Shown: piece by piece, positions 1 to 8,008 of the stretch | How the letters are laid out: each line of letters begins with the position of its first letter | Numbering within the stretch: the first letter of the stretch is position 1 | Source of the DNA: Collybiopsis luxurians FD-317 M1 | Lineage: Eukaryota > Basidiomycota > Agaricomycetes > Agaricales > Omphalotaceae | Assembly (NCBI GenBank): GCA_000827265.1 | Contig: KN834857.1 | Coordinates: forward strand, 18,154 to 31,272 | Length of the DNA stretch: 13,119 nucleotides | Direction of reading: 5' to 3' | Translations under genes and position numbers: made by a program | Notes under the pieces: generated by a model | Seen by the model: the letters and a program-made list of their open reading frames with translations, nothing else | Told to the model about the DNA's origin: nothing | Databases searched by the model: none

Positions 1-189
1 CACATGGGAAAAAAATGCGGAAAAATCATTAAAAAATCCGGCAAAATAAACGCCGTAATACACGTGATTTTTCCGTCGAAATAGGCGCTGATAAATGCGC
101 AATATTCCCATGCCTTTTACCAGGGCAATATGAGAGATATTAATTCCAGAAAATTTACTAAAATTCTAAGGAAAAATATATTATATTAC
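1..189. other. Left flank outside the element, no gene seen
   Basis: No reading frame of note was found here. The first 120 bases hold nine CpG dinucleotides, while the adjoining element has stretches over 100 bases with none (for example 601-720). I read this as sequence that has not undergone the CpG decay of the retrotransposon, such as host DNA or a younger insertion. Integrase-like reading on the minus strand gives out near 190-200, so the exact boundary is uncertain. The part from 120 to 189 is AT-rich and could belong to either side. Confidence 0.5.
3..112. repeat. Nested short inverted repeats in left flank
   Basis: CATGGGAA at 3-10 is the reverse complement of TTCCCATG at 105-112. 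Inside it, CGGAAAAATCA at 18-28 is the exact reverse complement of TGATTTTTCCG at 65-75, an 11-bp arm with a 36-nt spacer. CGGC at 39-42 and GCCG at 52-55 give a further small stem. An E-box-like CACGTG lies at 61-66. The function is unknown: it could be the end of a small palindromic element or a chance hairpin in AT-rich DNA. Confidence 0.4.
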
Positions 190-567
190 CTAACCTTTTA
201 CAGCAGTCATATTCCAGTCTGCTGGAGGTGATAGTATGTCTCATCAAAGGTCTGTGTCATTAGGGACATATATATGACCTTGTCGTTTAAGTAACCCATT
301 TTCGAATATCACATTTTTAATCTTTCCTTCTCAAATCTGCTTTATTGTGTCTCGCATGAGTTTGTCTTGTTCCACCTTTCGAATCCATTCTAATAACAAA
401 TCCTCATTCAAAAGCAATGCTGCATTGAGTCATTCCAGAGGAATCAGTATTTGCTCTCTTCCTGCTCTAGCAGAGTCCCTATCAATTCCTTTCTTTGGGT
501 ATACATCTGCTCATCTTGTCAAAGCATCTGGTTTTGCTCCCAAAGTTCCAGGTCTATAGTTGATTCA
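190..567 (-). pseudogene. Post-RNase H linker and start of integrase region, broken
   Basis: Translation of the minus strand continues the RNase H frame past the TGA at 565-567. It gives INYRPGTLGAKPDALTR, the conserved end of gypsy RNase H (compare YRPGxxNxxADALSR in the family), then a charged stretch and GHIYVPND. The last motif is typical of the segment just before the HHCC zinc finger of the integrase. Five further TGA codons interrupt it (511-513, 430-432, 331-333, 244-246, 241-243), each where an arginine codon CGA would fit. The zinc finger itself and the DDE catalytic core are absent: a TAG at 190-192 and AT-rich sequence follow. The 3' half of integrase, any chromodomain and the 3' LTR are therefore missing, either by truncation or because another sequence replaced them. 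Confidence 0.7.
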
Positions 568-915
568 GAAGTCGAATCCTGATAAGGCCTGTGACCACCT
601 TGCTTGTCTCACCAACAGCTGTTTGGTAGTTGTAAACCACTGCAGGTTATTGTGATTGGAATAAACTTGGATTTGGAATCTCAAACCATCACAATAGGCT
701 CTCCAAACTTTAAAACATTCCACAATAGCCGGTAATTCCTTGTCATAGATATTGTAATTTATTTCAGCTGGTATCATGGACCAAGTATGAAAAGCAATTG
801 GATGTATTTCTCCAGTTTTCGGATCCAGCTGAGACAATATTCCTGCTATTGCCCAATCTGACACATCACATTCCAGAATAATTGGAAGTTCTGGATCAAA
901 ATGTCGTAGCACTGG
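568..915 (-). pseudogene. RNase H domain of E1 (frameshifted by duplication)
   Basis: This is the RNase H domain of the Pol polyprotein, which degrades the RNA strand during reverse transcription. Visible family motifs are ECDVSDWAIAGILSQLD (first catalytic Asp region), then IYDKELPAIVE (catalytic Glu), then VYSNHNNL, where the family has VY(T/S)DHKNL, and RQARWSQALSGFDF at the end. The third catalytic Asp (DHKNL) is Asn here (codon 655-657). The change is explained by one CpG transition across the TCC/GAT codon boundary. The frame is one base off the upstream RT frame because the 190-bp duplication at 726-1105 is not a multiple of three. Without the extra unit, RT and RNase H would be in the same frame. 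Confidence 0.85.
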
Positions 916-1105
916 TAGCCAGTAATTCCTTGTTGTAGATATTGTAATTTATTTCAGCTGGTATCATGGACCAAGTATGAAAAGCAATTGGATGTATTTC
1001 TCCAGTTTTTGGATCCAGCTGAGACAATATTCCTGCTATTGCCCAATCCGATGCATCACATTCCAGAATAATTGGAAGTTCTGGGTCGAAATGTTGTAGC
1101 ACTGG
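726..1105 (-). repeat. 190-bp tandem duplication inside RNase H
   Basis: Units 726-915 and 916-1105 each begin TAGCC and end ACTGG on the plus strand, with a period of exactly 190 bp and no gaps. They encode the same protein segment, from the HFDPELP motif through INYNIY and the KEL motif. The two units differ at 10 positions, all transitions. Nine of the ten lie at seven sites that are CG in one unit or where one unit has TG and the other CA. The duplication therefore came before most of the CpG decay. Since 190 is not divisible by three, it shifts the reading frame. Confidence 0.95.
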
Positions 1106-2047
1106 GGCATGTGTAAAGGCATTTTTTAATAAATCAAAACACCTTTGACACGACTCGTCCCAATGCCAAATGGCATCCTTTTGCAGTAGTGACATTAGAG
1201 CTTTCATTATGCCGCTATAATTGTCAATAAATCTGCGATAGAAATTTGCAAAACCCAAGAATGACTGCAGTTCTTTTATATTCTGTGGAACTGGCCAAGA
1301 TGTTATGGCTTTGACTTTGGACTGATCCATTGACACCCCTTTGGGATTTATTATTACCCCCAAATATTCAACTGTGTCAGTATCAAAACTGCATTTTTCT
1401 GGTTTCGCATGTAGGTTGTTGTCTCGTAGCCTTTGTAATACCTTTTGGACTTGTTCCTCATGGGTTTTTTTGTCATCCAAATAAATGAGAATGTCATCCA
1501 AGTAAATAACCATGCATACATCCAGCAAATCATGGAAAATGTCATTCATAAAAAATTGGAAAGCCAAAGGGGTGTTTGTTAATCCGAAAGGCATGACCAA
1601 CATTTTGTAGGATCTGTATTGTGTACAAAACACTGTCTTCCACTGGTGGCCTTCTGCTATTCGGACATTGCTATATCCTGCTCTCAAATTGAGTTTCATA
1701 AAGTATTTTGCCCTTCGTAGTTGGTCGACAAGTGGGCCTATAAGGGGTAAGGGATACCTATTCTTCCTTGTGATTCAATTTAAGGCCCAATAGTCAACAC
1801 AAAGCCTTAGGCTTCCATCCTTCTTTTTTATGAATAGAACTGGAGCCCCAGCAGGCGAGTTGGAGGCTCTAATAAACCCTTTCCCTAGCATATCATCGAT
1901 ATAATCCTTTAGGGCTTTTAGTTCCATTTCTGACATGTTATAGAGTTTCCCAAAGGGAGGGGCTGAGTCCCCTTCTGTCTCAATTTTTAAATTGTATGGA
2001 CAGTGTGGAGGTAAGACCTTCGCCTCTCCTGGGGAGAACATGTCCAA
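896..2047 (-). pseudogene. Reverse transcriptase of E1 (one TGA, catalytic Asp lost)
   Basis: This is gypsy-type reverse transcriptase, copying element RNA into cDNA inside the virus-like particle. Motifs in order are [81 protein letters not shown] (YLDD at 1493-1504), YLGVIINPKGV, FLGFANFYRRFI (thumb/connection) and then the RNase H start. One frame runs throughout, interrupted by TGA at 1775-1777, where E2 has CAA; a CGA ancestor explains both. Motif A reads KLNLR instead of KLDLR: the first catalytic Asp is Asn (codon 1688-1690), while E2 keeps GAT. The enzyme would therefore be dead even apart from the stop. The frame also runs into the tandem duplication at the RNase H end. Confidence 0.92.
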
Positions 2048-2827
2048 GAAGTCTCAATACTTCTTGGGAACATGTTTGAGTATCTCTTCTTCATCTTTTC
2101 GAGATTCTCCAGTCTCTGCTTCTGTTGGAAGTTTTTCTGTAGCTTCCCTATTTCCTCAAATTGACTCGTGAGTTGCAGATTTTTCTGTATTAGTGGTATC
2201 ATCATTATTCACTTGATTTGAGACTGTGGTGATATGCAGGAAATAGGCAGGCATCCTGTCTCATATTATAGTGTCCATTGCAGCTGCACTTATGAGACTT
2301 ACTGCCTTGCCTGGGAGGTTTGGACCCATTCTCCTTTTGACCTTTTTGGGTTTTCCTATCTTCATGCCTCGTTTCGTATGTTTTCTCCATTGCTGGAGTG
2401 CAGGGGTTTTTGAGATATTTAATACCCTTGTTGTCAGGCCTTGTGGAATAGAATCCTGATGCAATTTTCTGACTCGTTTATATATCCACCTCCGTTGCTG
2501 CTTGTATGCTGGCAGTTTTGAACTTCTTTTGTCAATCCTTTCTGCCCAAGCTTCCAATGCTTTCTCAGAGTAACCATTTCCATTGTCCCCTATATTGTAT
2601 TTATTTTTCCATTTTTTGAGATCCTTGTCATAATCATTAGCCCAATTTGTATAAATCAACCATTTGTTGAATTCCAAAACTGACAAGTCTACATCCACAT
2701 TTTCTTCTTCGTTTACTTGTTCATTATAGGCTGATTCATGTTTTGAGTCAGGGATTGATGTATCCTGCGTCTCGCTAGTATTCAAGTTCCATGTACCAGT
2801 GAACAAATCAACTAGTGCAGCTGAAAT
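2048..2827 (-). pseudogene. Protease-RT linker of E1 Pol
   Basis: This region has the same reading frame as protease and RT, but TGA codons break it at 2261-2263, 2156-2158 and 2054-2056. The first part is Asn/Glu/Lys-rich (ENVDVDLSVLEFNKWL, then a basic block around KRGMKIGKPKKVKRRMG). It is followed by a segment with DRMPAYFLHIT and, after an acidic stretch, [20 protein letters not shown] and [12 protein letters not shown]. The latter motifs are the usual lead-in to gypsy RT (compare DFxDVFS...LPPHRPxDHxI). I recognise no separate catalytic domain in the linker. The basic block could bind nucleic acid, but that is a guess. E2 lacks this region entirely because of its deletion. Confidence 0.75.
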
Positions 2828-3367
2828 TCATTCTCTTCCTTGGAATGTCAAAGTCAAATCCTTCCAATTTATTTCAGGATTGAATTCTTTGAGCCATGGT
2901 AAACCTAGCACGATAGGAGCTGTTGGGTGTAGTTGGGTTATGAGGAATTCGACTGTTTGAATTGAACTGTCGGCGAAGCTGATAGTATATTTAAAAATTT
3001 TTGTTATATCTCCTGCCGAAGTTGGCTGTCCATCAAATAATTCAAGTGGAATTGGAGTATCTAAATCAGAGATATTTTTTGGGAATTTTTCCACAAGGTT
3101 TTTATCGATAAAAGAACGAGTTGCACCCGAATCAATAAGAGTATTATAGCTTAGATTTTTGGAATCAGAGAATGGGAAATGTGTCGAGATGAGAAATGAG
3201 TTGTTAGAGCGAGACGAGAGATGAGCTGGGGATGTTTTTTCTATTACTGCCCCACGACAGACCACTTGAGCAGGGTTTTTTGGATTCCAGGCTGCTCTCA
3301 GTGTGTCTCTGGAATCCCTTCTGCTTTTCCCAAGTTGTTTTCTATCTTGACATTCCAAATCTTGTCG
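2828..3367 (-). pseudogene. Retropepsin-like aspartic protease of E1 (pol frame start)
   Basis: This is the aspartic protease that cleaves Gag and Pol in Ty3/gypsy elements. The catalytic motif LIDSGATRSFID (DSGA) is intact, and the C-terminal half has IVLGLPWLKEFNPEINW, matching the family pattern LGLPWLxxxNPxIDW. The pol frame first opens just after a TAA at 3368-3370 and has no convincing ATG, consistent with expression by -1 frameshifting from gag rather than by its own start. The frame ends at TGA 2828-2830 and continues in register beyond it, so that stop is most likely a decayed CGA. The protease itself is among the least damaged parts of E1. It is missing from E2. Confidence 0.88.
3268..3331 (-). 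promoter_or_regulatory. Candidate -1 ribosomal frameshift signal at gag/pol junction
   Basis: On the minus strand the gag frame reads ...TTG GGA AAA, giving the slippery heptamer G GGA AAA at 3331-3325 in the correct X XXY YYZ phase. Seven nucleotides downstream, GGATTCCAG (3317-3309) pairs perfectly with CTGGAATCC (3290-3282), a 9-bp stem. Inside the 18-nt loop, GAGCAG (3297-3292) can pair with CTGCTC downstream (3273-3268), giving an H-type pseudoknot with an A-rich third loop (AAAAAACC). Pol is in the -1 frame relative to gag and opens at 3367. The gag frame closes at TGA 3298-3300 or, if that TGA is a decayed CGA, at TAA 3244-3246. The site therefore lies inside the overlap of the two frames. 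The related sushi-derived gene PEG10 uses G GGA AAC with a pseudoknot. Confidence 0.75.
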
Positions 3368-3954
3368 TTAGGCAGGTCCCCTTCTAGAGTAAAGGTTGCA
3401 GCCCTCAACTGGTCACTTTGTTGATTGTTTATACTTGAAGTTTCATTTTTTGGAGGGTCCCAATTCTCCCTATTCTTGCAATCTTTACCAATATGATCTG
3501 ATCCACCACAATTATAGCAGAGTCCCAGTTTACGATGTCAATGGAACTCTTTGACTTGCTCAGGGGTCCTGGCAGCTCGAATCACCTGTAGGAATTCTTC
3601 GTCTCCTGGGTTTTTTGAGACTCCATCGTTTCCTCCCTGATTTTCTAAGCCTTCTCCGCTATTTCCATTCTGACTTGAGGCGCTCGCAAAGTCTTCAGAT
3701 TGTCCATATACCGTACCGCTAATATTGTCTGAATTTACATTACTATCCCAAGCTGCAGCTCCTCTTTGTCGATTGTTCCAATTACCTTGATTCCTATCTT
3801 GTTGACCCCCTGCTTGCTGGGGGTTATTATTATTGGATCCTTGTTGCAGGTTAGAGTTTTGAGGATTTGATGGGGCCATAGGATTATACATCCCAAAACC
3901 AGAATTTCCTCCATGAGAATGAGCTGCATTGGTTGCACGAATTGAATTGTCCAA
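3298..3954 (-). pseudogene. Gag C-terminal part of E1: Gln/Asn-rich linker and zinc knuckle
   Basis: The first half (3954-3541) is low-complexity Asn/Gln/Gly/Ser-rich, beginning ELDNSIRATNAAHSHGG. It ends in TPEQVKEFH before a TGA at 3538-3540. The frame then continues with CYNCGGSDHIGKDC at 3519-3478, a perfect CX2CX4HX4C zinc knuckle of the nucleocapsid type, which binds genomic RNA during packaging. The last part, up to TGA 3298-3300, overlaps the pol frame and holds the frameshift signal. The TGA at 3538 sits where an Arg would fit and is probably CpG decay. E2 retains only the first part of the linker, up to its deletion point. Confidence 0.85.
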
Positions 3955-4515
3955 CTCCTGGAATCGCTGTACCCATTGTGGATAATTCTGAGGGGGATGA
4001 GTTTGAGCCGCTACTGTAATGTCGAGACTCCTTGTTACTGCCCCTCAGAGCATTGCTACTAATGCTGTGTCATTGTATCCCGTCTTGAATGCATACTCCT
4101 GGAATCGTATAATAAATGTTGCAAACAATTCATTGTCCATCTGCTTGATCCAGGCCAGTTTCACCTGTGCGTCTCATGCAGGATTGAATAATCTGAAATA
4201 CGATGTGAATTCCACAACAAATTCAATCCAAGTACAGAGAGCAGGGATGGGGATCCCAGCCTCTTCCTGTTTCAGCAAATTATTGTAGTGAGTAGCTGCT
4301 GCCCCTGTCAGATACAAGACAGCAAAACCAATTTTATCTGAGTCATTCTCGTAGATAGTAGGTTTGGCCATGAAAGTGTGACAAACTTGCAAGAGGAAAG
4401 GTTCCCATTTCCACCTATCAGAACTATCGAAAGGGTCAGGTTTTTTGACATCGAGTTTCACTTCCTTATTTAATCGATCTTTTTGCTGATCAAATTCTGG
4501 AATCTGACTCGCGTC
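3955..4515 (-). pseudogene. Gag capsid core of E1
   Basis: This is the capsid region of Gag (Retrotrans_gag type), which assembles the virus-like particle. Recognisable pattern elements are DSSDRWKWEPFLLQVCHTF, then DKIGFAVLYLTGAAATHYNN, then W-I-E-F-V-V-E-F and FRLFNPA, and, after a TGA at 4174-4176, RDAQVKLAWIKQMDNE, a helical segment with FQEYAFKTGYNDTALVAML, and VTRSL. They follow the family order (DKIxFaLsyLxGxAAxW..., WxxFxxxFxxxFxd, LxxLkQ..., FxxLaxxTgwnd.AL). A second TGA at 4045-4047 (AML-stop-GAV) is shared with E2. The first TGA (4174) is CGA in E2. The frame is otherwise open into the C-terminal linker. Confidence 0.85.
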
Positions 4516-4893
4516 TCATCCTGCAGGACCCAGTTCTCCTCTCTCACCTCTGGGGCCTCGTACAGCTACCCATCCATTTGCCAGGTGCCAATATGTGTCG
4601 TGATTTGAACCCCAATTGTCAGGATCATTGGGTGGTCCTCCTGGGCTACCTGGTCCTTCTGGTCCCCCCGGTCCCCCTGGTCCACCACCTCCAGATCCCC
4701 CTCTAAAACTGCCATTTTTACTACCTCTTTCTCTTTCCAAATTTCCATCACTAATTCCTCCCATCTGTATGACTCCTCCATACGGGGGTCCTCCTGGAGG
4801 TCCTCCTGGAGCTCCTGCTACACCATACCCTCTGTAGGTACTGGCACAATTTGAGTAGTCATAGGTCAGCTCCGCTACATAGGGTCTATATTC
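4516..4893 (-). pseudogene. Collagen-like Gly/Pro segment of E1 Gag
   Basis: In the gag frame this part encodes GAPGGPPGGPPYGG, then a Ser/Gly-rich stretch, then repeated GGPGGPGGP triplets, an acidic NDPDNW segment with two Trp-rich motifs (NHDTYWHLANGW), and GPRGERGELGPAG. The Gly-X-Y triplets resemble collagen, although the run is short, and the composition suggests a flexible disordered spacer immediately before the capsid core. The frame ends at TGA 4516-4518, where E2 has CAA (GPAGQDAS); a CGA ancestor explains both. Long open frames on the opposite strand here are a by-product of the GGN/CCN composition. Confidence 0.7.
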
Positions 4894-5754
4894 TCAAGTC
4901 CCCGATCTCCAATATTGTTCAGCTGGAACTCTCACAGATTCCTGATGTGTCAAGACGATAGGGTGATAATCATTTGTTACTCGTCCAGGTGTTCTATGTG
5001 GAATTGCAGGTATCGAGTCAAAATTTCTGCCAGTCAGATGGATGTATTGCCTAGGAGCAGCTGTAAATACAGGTGGAGTGAATCCTGCAGCCTGCAGAAT
5101 GGTTTCCACAACTACTGGTGGTGGGACATGCACTGTTTGTTGAACTGCAGGCTGTTGAGGGGGGACTTCTGTGATTCTCAGTGGTTCAGAAGTCTGGCGA
5201 CTCAATTCCCTAGCAAAACAATTAACCACTTTCCCTCTACCCTTTACGTTTCGTAGGGGGGTGAATTCCTTTTTCTCTAGTGGGAGCATTGGGTCATGAG
5301 TCTCGAGAGCGGAAGGGTGAAGCAGGTCTTTGGAAAATGAGAGATCCCAGTCATCTTGACTTCTCATGAAGTTAAATCCTTCATTCTCAAATTCGTTCCT
5401 TTCCCCTGAGGGTGGGGCATATGCCATATTCTACCATTTTACCTGACCTGGTCCCAACATCTCCCATTGGTTTTGCTGTTCACCAACTCAGGCCATGTTT
5501 CCAGGATCTGAATATCGAGACGAGAAAGGAATTCCAGGTCCAGTGGTATTTGGGGAATTCACCAAACCCCTTGCATTCCAACCTGGTCCTTCCAACTGAT
5601 TATTCTCATTGAAAGCTTCAGGTGTTTCTGTTCTATGATATGTCAGACCATCAGTCCTGAATCCTAAATGATTCGGCCATAAAGAGCATCCCAAATTGGG
5701 CTCTGTCACTGTTTGTTCAGGATATTGACCCACAGGGTGAGATTCATTAGCAAA
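4894..5754 (-). pseudogene. Gag middle region of E1, unknown function
   Basis: The frame encodes a Pro/Glu/Asn-rich, probably disordered segment, including HPVGQYPEQ, WPNHLGFRTDGLTYH, SGERNEFENEGFNFMRSQDD and PPQQPAVQQTVHVPPPVVVE. It is collinear with the E2 protein over its full length. TGA codons at 5488-5490 (E2: CAA) and 4894-4896 (E2: CAA) break it. I recognise no domain. Its position between the N-terminal region and the capsid core, with conservation between copies that is otherwise eroded only at CpG, supports its being part of one long Gag rather than a separate gene. Confidence 0.65.
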
Positions 5755-7314
5755 AGAGCTGCATCGAGAGGAATTTCACCTCCAATACATACTTTTGAGC
5801 TTCCAGCTTGCAAATGTTCTGCTCTGGGCGAGAAAATCTCCTGCTTGGTTTGGGTTTTGAGACTCATATGAGGATCCCCTGTGGTCATAGCAGCTTCCAG
5901 CTCATCTGTCACTGATTCCATCTGGGCTCTTATTACCCATGAGCCTCCCACATCTCCATGGATTCTCTCCTTGTACTGCTTCGCTAGGCGAATATCCTTG
6001 TCTCGAGGATTTATTGCACTCATCAGCGTGTCGCTGGCATTTTGCAATGCCAAATATCTCACAATTCTTTCTGAAAAGAATTCATTCTCCTCCTTTCAAG
6101 ACTTTCCTGAGGAGGGTTTGAGTTCCCAAACCCCATCAGCTGTCCTCACCTGGTGTTCACCCCTTTCTTTGGGTACTATTAGCAGCCTGCAGTCCAGATC
6201 AGTGGGTGGAAGTTGTCTCGACTCTTCCAGATCCTCATAACTTGGAGTAGTAGTGTTTCCCATAGATCTACAATACTCCTTTGCCACCCGAGCTATTTTC
6301 TGCTGGTCCCAAAATTGACTGGTATAACTGTAACCCCCAATAAGGTCATCTGCTCTCACGGACTGTCCTTGTTCCACTTTATCTAGTAATGATAACATGG
6401 GGGAGTTTAGCGTTCTCCTCTTTTCATTATCCACTATTGTATTGAGCAGAAAATCGATTCGAGATTTTTGTATTGACTTGAGACGCCTCATGGTGGCCTC
6501 GTTCACCATTTCCATTTGTTCGGGATCCATAATCAGCTGTGATAGCCATAGGGCTCCTTTGTATACTTCTTTTGACTGGAATATTTCATTATTTATTCCA
6601 TTAGGTAGCTGGGAAGGTCGTTGCATTAAATGTTTCTGAAAATAGGCAGCTAGTACCCAGAAATTGTCCTTTGTTTCTGGGTCTCAACTGTTAATAATTT
6701 GAATATAGTGTTGCATTGCCTTTATTAATTTGAAACATGTGCATTGATTGATTTGAAGTAGATCAACCAATTGATGTGTTAATTCTGTCAACGGTACAAC
6801 ACAAACATTCAGGTAGGGAGGAGACATTAAGGAACTCTTGCAGTTCCAACTCTGTGTCTCCTTCACGAATTCTTCTGTTGTTGGAGGAGCAGGTAACAGA
6901 CTGCTTTGCTCCAGTGATGAGACGGTTCTTCTACTTATATCAGGGATTGGACTCAACAATCCCTGAGCCTGTATTGTGTCACTTTCTACTATCGGGGTAG
7001 ACCATTTTAAATTGAACAGAGACTGTGGGCCCCTTAATGATAGTGGACCCAATGGGTATAACCCCCGACTTGTCTCTCGTTCTGATTGTTGCAATGCAAA
7101 TTTAGATTCTTCTTCTCTTGGTGTGAGAGGAAGTGGACATCTGATATGTTCTAATGGAGAGATGACCTCGTGTCTCGCTCCTATAGATGTATATCGTGTC
7201 GTTGGAGATATGCCAATATGTTCATAATAATCCTCGTTCTCAGGATGAGTTGGCATGTGGAAGGGGCATGTTGAGCTGACTCCCACACTAAAGCCTTGAG
7301 GATCTTCCAGGGAA
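5755..7314 (-). pseudogene. Gag N-terminal region of E1, unknown function, 5' end lost
   Basis: This is collinear with the E2 Gag N-terminal region, starting at SLEDPQGFSVGVSS. It has a Ser/Pro/Thr-rich first part (HIGISPTTRYTSIGARHE), then a more structured, helix-like part: HQLVDLLQINQC, WVLAAYFQKH, DPEQMEMVNEATMRRL, RRTLNSPMLSLLDKVE and EFFSERIVRYLALQNASDTL. TGA stops lie at 6684-6686 (shared with E2) and 6096-6098 (E2: CGA). At about 5754 E1 lacks 52 bp that E2 has (10026-10077), causing a frameshift. The true start codon is absent, because E1 ends at the E2 LTR. The open frame that continues to 7391 reads into antisense LTR and is chimeric. I do not recognise the domain. Confidence 0.65.
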
Positions 7315-7487
7315 TTGTTATGCCCTACACTATTTTTTCTGCTCTTTCCAACCAGTACACTCACCCCACGACTCGATAATAGTCTTACCAATCAATTTGG
7401 CTCTCCAAATCTGACATGCATTTTGCGAGGCGAACTGGTTGCTCATTCCAAATGTCTATTCACAAGACCACATGTTGTCCCGCAGAG

Positions 7488-7495
7488 TATAAAAG
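7488..7495 (+). promoter_or_regulatory. TATA box of the LTR promoter
   Basis: TATAAAAG at 7488-7495 is a consensus RNA polymerase II TATA element. Its first base lies 32 nt before position 7520, where the predicted transcript 5' end (complementary to the primer-binding site) starts. The distance is typical for TATA-directed initiation and independently supports the U3/R border at about 7520. Confidence 0.75.
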
Positions 7496-7519
7496 CCTTG
7501 TACCTACATCTCTCATGAT

Positions 7520-7531
7520 AATGCTGTTATT
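7520..7531 (+). promoter_or_regulatory. Predicted mRNA 5' end / self-primer, start of R
   Basis: AATGCTGTTATT at 7520-7531 is exactly complementary to AATAACAGCATT at 8008-8019 just after the LTR. If transcription starts at 7520 or 7521, the first 11-12 nt of the RNA can fold back onto the primer-binding site and, after cleavage, prime minus-strand synthesis. This is the mechanism known for Tf1 of fission yeast and the Tf1/sushi group. The start site is inferred from the TATA distance, not observed. Confidence 0.7.
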
Positions 7532-7600
7532 ACCTGAACTATCTTGATCTGTGTTGTTTCTGTTCTCTTGTTCACTAGTCTATAATATTATTCTGCTTAA

Positions 7601-7753
7601 CACTGAGTCGAGCAAACCCCATTGACACCGAGTCACTGGCATATCCACTTCTCACTTGTTGAACCAATCGACAAGACTATTCGACTGCCGTAGCCTTTTG
7701 AATATTCTGTCTCATAGGGTAAACGGACACTGAGTCACGAACCTCCTGAGTCA
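7601..7753 (+). repeat. Repeated GAGTC motifs in the LTR
   Basis: CACTGAGTC at 7601-7609, CACCGAGTC at 7626-7634, CACTGAGTC at 7728-7736 and TGAGTC at 7747-7752 recur within about 150 bp. Two of them extend to TGAGTCA (7731-7737 and 7747-7753), the consensus of Gcn4/AP-1-type bZIP factors. They lie downstream of the predicted start, within R, so a classic upstream activating role is not evident. They may instead be a degenerate tandem repeat. Confidence 0.4.
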
Positions 7754-7937
7754 ACCCTCATTAATACTGTCTTAACGAGTTCTTTCGATATACTATTTCT
7801 AGTTGCACTGAGCTACTAGATTTATTATTCGACACTTGAGGATCATTCCTCCACATCCAACACCAAAACCGTACAGGACTCATTCACCTGTCGTATGTAG
7901 TGACTCCCCATCGCATATTCTGTCTCAGCTGTGGTAT

Positions 7938-7943
7938 AATAAA
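7938..7943 (+). promoter_or_regulatory. Poly(A) signal in LTR
   Basis: AATAAA at 7938-7943 sits about 65 nt before the LTR end, in the place expected for the signal that ends transcripts near the R/U5 border when the same sequence occurs in a 3' LTR. This would make R roughly 430-450 nt. Confidence 0.5.
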
Positions 7944-8008
7944 ATACTTTCTATTCATTGAACCTGCTACAAGCTTCTAACAACAAAGGTAGTAAAGGTC
8001 CTAACAAA

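Larger units (their letters stand above)
190..7314 (-). mobile_element. E1: decayed Ty3/gypsy LTR retrotransposon copy (no LTR in window)
   Basis: This is one continuous Ty3/gypsy element read from right to left: Gag, zinc knuckle, protease, RT, RNase H, start of the integrase region. The order protease-RT-RNase H-integrase defines Metaviridae as opposed to Ty1/copia. It lacks both LTRs here: its 5' part ends at 7314, where the LTR of E2 begins, and its 3' part stops in the integrase region near 190. Nineteen in-frame stops were identified in its gag and pol frames and every one is TGA. A 52-bp deletion near 5754 and a 190-bp tandem duplication at 726-1105 add two frameshifts. It cannot be functional. 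The collinear E2 copy covers the same gag and part of pol, so most breaks can be called by comparison. Confidence 0.9.
1396..7314 (-). repeat. Left arm of large inverted repeat (partner 8470-12653)
   Basis: The left arm is E1 sequence from the start of the gag homology (SLEDP codons, near 7314) to the RT segment near 1396. The right arm is E2 8470-12653 in the opposite orientation. About 1,751 bp of the left arm (1985-3735) have no partner because E2 deleted them, and 52 bp of E2 (10026-10077) are missing from E1. The 1.15-kb spacer is the E2 LTR, leader and first part of its gag. Transcription through the locus could give a long hairpin RNA. Confidence 0.9.
7316..8006 (+). repeat. 5' LTR of E2
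   Basis: The LTR begins TGTTATGCCC and ends GGTCCTAACA, so its termini are TGTTA...TAACA, the expected TG...CA inverted ends. Four points support the limits: homology with E1 breaks at 7314/7315; the primer-binding site begins 2 nt after the 3' limit; a TATA box and a poly(A) signal lie inside in the right order; and no protein-coding match to the element falls within it. A length of 691 bp is plausible for fungal gypsy elements. No second LTR copy is in the window to confirm it, and TAACA also occurs at 7977-7981, so the 3' limit could shift by some 25 bases. Confidence 0.72.

Noticed and set aside
347..559. Small plus-strand open frame of 70 codons
   Set aside because: It lies opposite the recognisable RNase H/integrase junction, which explains the sequence.
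5881..6240. Plus-strand open frame (and mirror at 9540-9899 minus)
   Set aside because: It is antisense to the Gag N-terminal region. It appears in both copies only because the sequence is duplicated, and its stops do not follow the CpG pattern.
7315..7391. N-terminus of E1 Gag starting at 7391
   Set aside because: This part of the open frame is antisense to the E2 LTR and has no similarity to the E2 Gag N-terminus. It is a chimeric accident.
7982..8000. tRNA-type primer-binding site around AGGTAGTAAAGG
   Set aside because: It lacks the TGG start and a clear tRNA 3'-end match, and it lies before the better LTR end. The self-complementary site at 8009 explains the region better.
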